Shown here in pieces: positions 62,344 through 64,000 of a stretch of DNA of 64,000 nucleotides. Within the stretch, counting starts at the first letter, position 1. Every line of letters begins with the position of its first letter. A model generated the notes under the pieces. The model searched no databases, had not been told where the DNA came from, and saw only the letters and a program-made list of their open reading frames with translations. This DNA comes from Lachnospira pectinoschiza (lineage in GTDB: Bacteria > Bacillota > Clostridia > Lachnospirales > Lachnospiraceae): positions 186,001-250,000 of the forward strand of contig NZ_FNHZ01000003.1 in NCBI RefSeq assembly GCF_900103815.1, written 5' to 3'. Both the position numbers and the translations under genes were made by a program.

Positions 62344-63504
62344 CTATAATATTTTAATATCAGTTCTTACTATGTCCTTTATTTTTCCTTCTTCATCAAG
62401 TAATAAAAAGGCATAGTAAATTCCTTCTGGAGTATATGTTTCAACGATAATTCTATCATTCCCTAAATAAATAGGTATATATGTTTCTTCTTTAAAACAA
62501 TAAAATTCATCCATTAATTCACCTTTTTCCAATCTAGCAATAAAAATATTGTCAGTAGTATTATCATATAAATTTAATGCATAAATATTTTGGCCATTAT
62601 ATACTAAAGAGCCTAATCTTGTATTATCAGTTATTTCATATATTTTTTTCTTATCTCCATCAAAAGATGACTCATAAATTCCATCATTACATACCCAATA
62701 AATCAAATTGTTGTCAACATATATATACGAACACACATCATTATCTATTTTTTTACATTCTTTTTTATTTAAATCGTAATAATATAAATCTGATGCTAAC
62801 GAATCATAATTTTCTGATAGTCTAAATACTAACTTGTTATCATAAAAAGACAATTCTTCTATCTCTGTTTCTTTTGCTGTATATGAATAAATAGTTTCCT
62901 TTGATTTATCAGCTAAATTAATTTTTTCAATAATTGCAGTATTGTTATTATCCATATTTACAACTGAAGATGAACAATAAACATAATCTTCATATACAAC
63001 ATAAGAAAAATAATCATTACCATTATCTGGTGTTTCAACTAAATCGCATATCCATTCATGTTCTGATCCATCGCTCGAAATTCTACATAAACTACACATA
63101 TAGTTCGTAGTATTTCGATTAATATAATACAAAAAACCATCATAATAAAATAAACTTCCTATTATTACCGACCCATCAATATAAGCATCACAATCTTCAT
63201 CTACATCCTCTAACGAATGTGAACAGTTTATTTTGGAACATAACGGCATGCTCTCATTTGTTTTTTTATCTAAATATGCTATAAAATATTTAGATAAGTT
63301 TTCATTTCTCGCACAAAAATAGTAACCATCATCAGATTCTGCTACCTCACTACCCAACATAAATATTCCATTTTTCTCTGTAATATTAGTATTATTATAA
63401 TTTATTACATCGTTTTGTTTCTTATTTACAGAGCACGCTGCTAAACTAAATAACATAACTAATGATAGCGCTCCTGCAAATAGTTTTTTATTACACTCCT
63501 TCAC
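62344..63504 (-). CDS. Propeller-type lipoprotein associated with an ABC module
   Basis: The protein starts at GTG 63504 behind GGGAGGA. A lipobox SLAACS ends its signal peptide (about residues 8-23). The body has repeats such as SDGYYFCARNENLSKYFIAY, FLYYINRNTTNYMC and KKIYEITDNTRLGSLVYNGQ, a DUF5050-like propeller, and the cysteine pattern MPLCSKINCSHSLEDVDEDC common to lipoproteins of Lachnospiraceae ABC loci. It would sit on the outer face of the membrane and could act as a binding or immunity partner of the permease. Confidence 0.78.
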   Translation of the reverse strand: MKECNKKLFAGALSLVMLFSLAACSVNKKQNDVINYNNTNITEKNGIFMLGSEVAESDDGYYFCARNENLSKYFIAYLDKKTNESMPLCSKINCSHSLEDVDEDCDAYIDGSVIIGSLFYYDGFLYYINRNTTNYMCSLCRISSDGSEHEWICDLVETPDNGNDYFSYVVYEDYVYCSSSVVNMDNNNTAIIEKINLADKSKETIYSYTAKETEIEELSFYDNKLVFRLSENYDSLASDLYYYDLNKKECKKIDNDVCSYIYVDNNLIYWVCNDGIYESSFDGDKKKIYEITDNTRLGSLVYNGQNIYALNLYDNTTDNIFIARLEKGELMDEFYCFKEETYIPIYLGNDRIIVETYTPEGIYYAFLLLDEEGKIKDIVRTDIKIL

Positions 63505-63630
63505 ATCTATCGTCCTCCCTCTATTTAAATAATATTATATTAGTTCTTTAACTACAATATGTTCAATGGTACAAATTTATTAGTACTATTGTTTTACAAA
63601 TAATGAGTTTTCCATTTTTTAGCATAAAAC

Positions 63631-63660
63631 AAGGGGCTTGTAGTAAACTACAAGCCCCTT
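63631..63660 (-). terminator. Rho-independent terminator after pflB
   Basis: AAGGGGCTTGTAG-TAAA-CTACAAGCCCCTT is perfect, and the minus strand continues into TTTTATG. It lies 43 nt after the pflB stop codon. Confidence 0.87.
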
Positions 63661-63702
63661 GGCGTCCGAACTATATATATTTAAATTTATGCTTTTTAAA
63701 AA

Positions 63703-64000
63703 TTACATTCTGTCATGGAATGTTCTGCTAATAACATCCATCTGCTGTTCCTTTGTTAAGTCGATGAACTTAACAGCGTAACCAGATACACGGATTGTGA
63801 AGTTAGCATACTCAGGCTTTTCTGGGTGTTCCATAGCATCGATTAACTTATCCTTACCGAATACGTTAACGTTAAGGTGATGAGCACCCTGATCGAAGTA
63901 ACCATCCATTACATTAACAAGGTTGTTAACTCTTTCTTCTTCATTATGACCAAGAGCGTCTGGGTTCATTGTCTGTGTATTAGAAATACCATCAAGAGCC
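63703..64000 (-). CDS. pflB: Formate acetyltransferase (pyruvate formate-lyase), C-terminal part
   Basis: The frame enters from the window edge and reads [20 protein letters not shown], then [19 protein letters not shown] and [17 protein letters not shown]. The glycyl-radical motif [15 protein letters not shown] lies 25 residues before the end, matching E. coli PflB closely. The catalytic Cys-Cys and pyruvate site are outside the window. Activation requires PflA, encoded at 50922-51680. Confidence 0.96.
   Translation of the reverse strand, partial: ALDGISNTQTMNPDALGHNEEERVNNLVNVMDGYFDQGAHHLNVNVFGKDKLIDAMEHPEKPEYANFTIRVSGYAVKFIDLTKEQQMDVISRTFHDRM

Noticed and set aside
1..64000. Insertion sequences, integrases, tRNA and rRNA genes
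   Set aside because: I looked for transposase or integrase motifs, cloverleaf sequences ending in CCA and rRNA cores and found none; the accessory island at 35.9-39.6 kb therefore has no visible integration machinery.

Overview
The window looks like part of the chromosome of a low-GC, Gram-positive, anaerobic member of the Lachnospiraceae that degrades plant cell walls. This is an inference from gene content: a PL11 rhamnogalacturonan lyase, a GH5 endoglucanase with a CBM2-like module, secreted proteins with Thr/Glu-rich linkers, pyruvate formate-lyase and its activase, a SufBCD-SU iron-sulfur system and a split purine AICAR/IMP pathway. No rRNA, tRNA, transposase or CRISPR array was found. 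Most genes lie on the minus strand.

Region by region. 1-6.4 kb: a pectin lyase cut by the window edge, a HAD phosphatase, a CAP-domain secreted protein, a membrane protein, a fused ThrE-type exporter and a DUF3990/XRE toxin-antitoxin-like pair. 6.4-13.6 kb: an HxlR regulator followed by sufC-B-D-S-U, with a divergent MATE exporter. 13.6-21 kb: a GntR/ABC module and a 1172-residue surface protein joining propeller-like repeats, a flavinylation-type FMN-binding domain and a subtilisin protease. 21-31 kb: a PadR regulator, a pyrophosphatase-like/Nudix fusion, cardiolipin synthase, a heterodimeric ABC exporter, a Nudix hydrolase, a PsuG-like protein with altered catalytic lysines and a diguanylate cyclase. 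31-36 kb: the preQ1 operon queD-E-C with queF, headed by a preQ1-I riboswitch; a hairpin array; and gltX.

35.9-39.6 kb is an accessory island. It holds a degraded reading frame, a DUF4417 gene with a BECR-type toxin and a probable immunity gene, and a divergent two-gene locus of a macro-domain protein and a TIR-like protein. The latter resembles Thoeris anti-phage systems but has a different effector architecture, and is the best candidate for an under-described system. 39.7-48.3 kb: GH25 lysozyme, Cof-type phosphatase, GH5 cellulase, the AICAR transformylase and IMP cyclohydrolase pair, pheA and a DUF5050-like protein. 48.4-52.1 kb: a RelA/SpoT-type synthetase with a long unknown C-terminus, a DtxR/MntR regulator, pflA and a small membrane protein behind a switch-like leader. 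52.3-58.7 kb: a tight run of pncB, FkbM methyltransferase, GNAT-like protein, acyl-AMP ligase, acyl carrier protein and Gfo/Idh oxidoreductase. 58.8-64 kb: an AT-rich lipoprotein/ABC-permease/ATPase module and the 3' end of pflB.

A theme across the window is a set of intergenic nested hairpins (outer stem, short inner hairpin, often an ATTCC linker on the plus strand). They are densest at 33,704-34,076 and recur at 43,791-43,918, 27,727-27,794, 32,398-32,426 and 1,455-1,531. They are not explained by the annotated genes.
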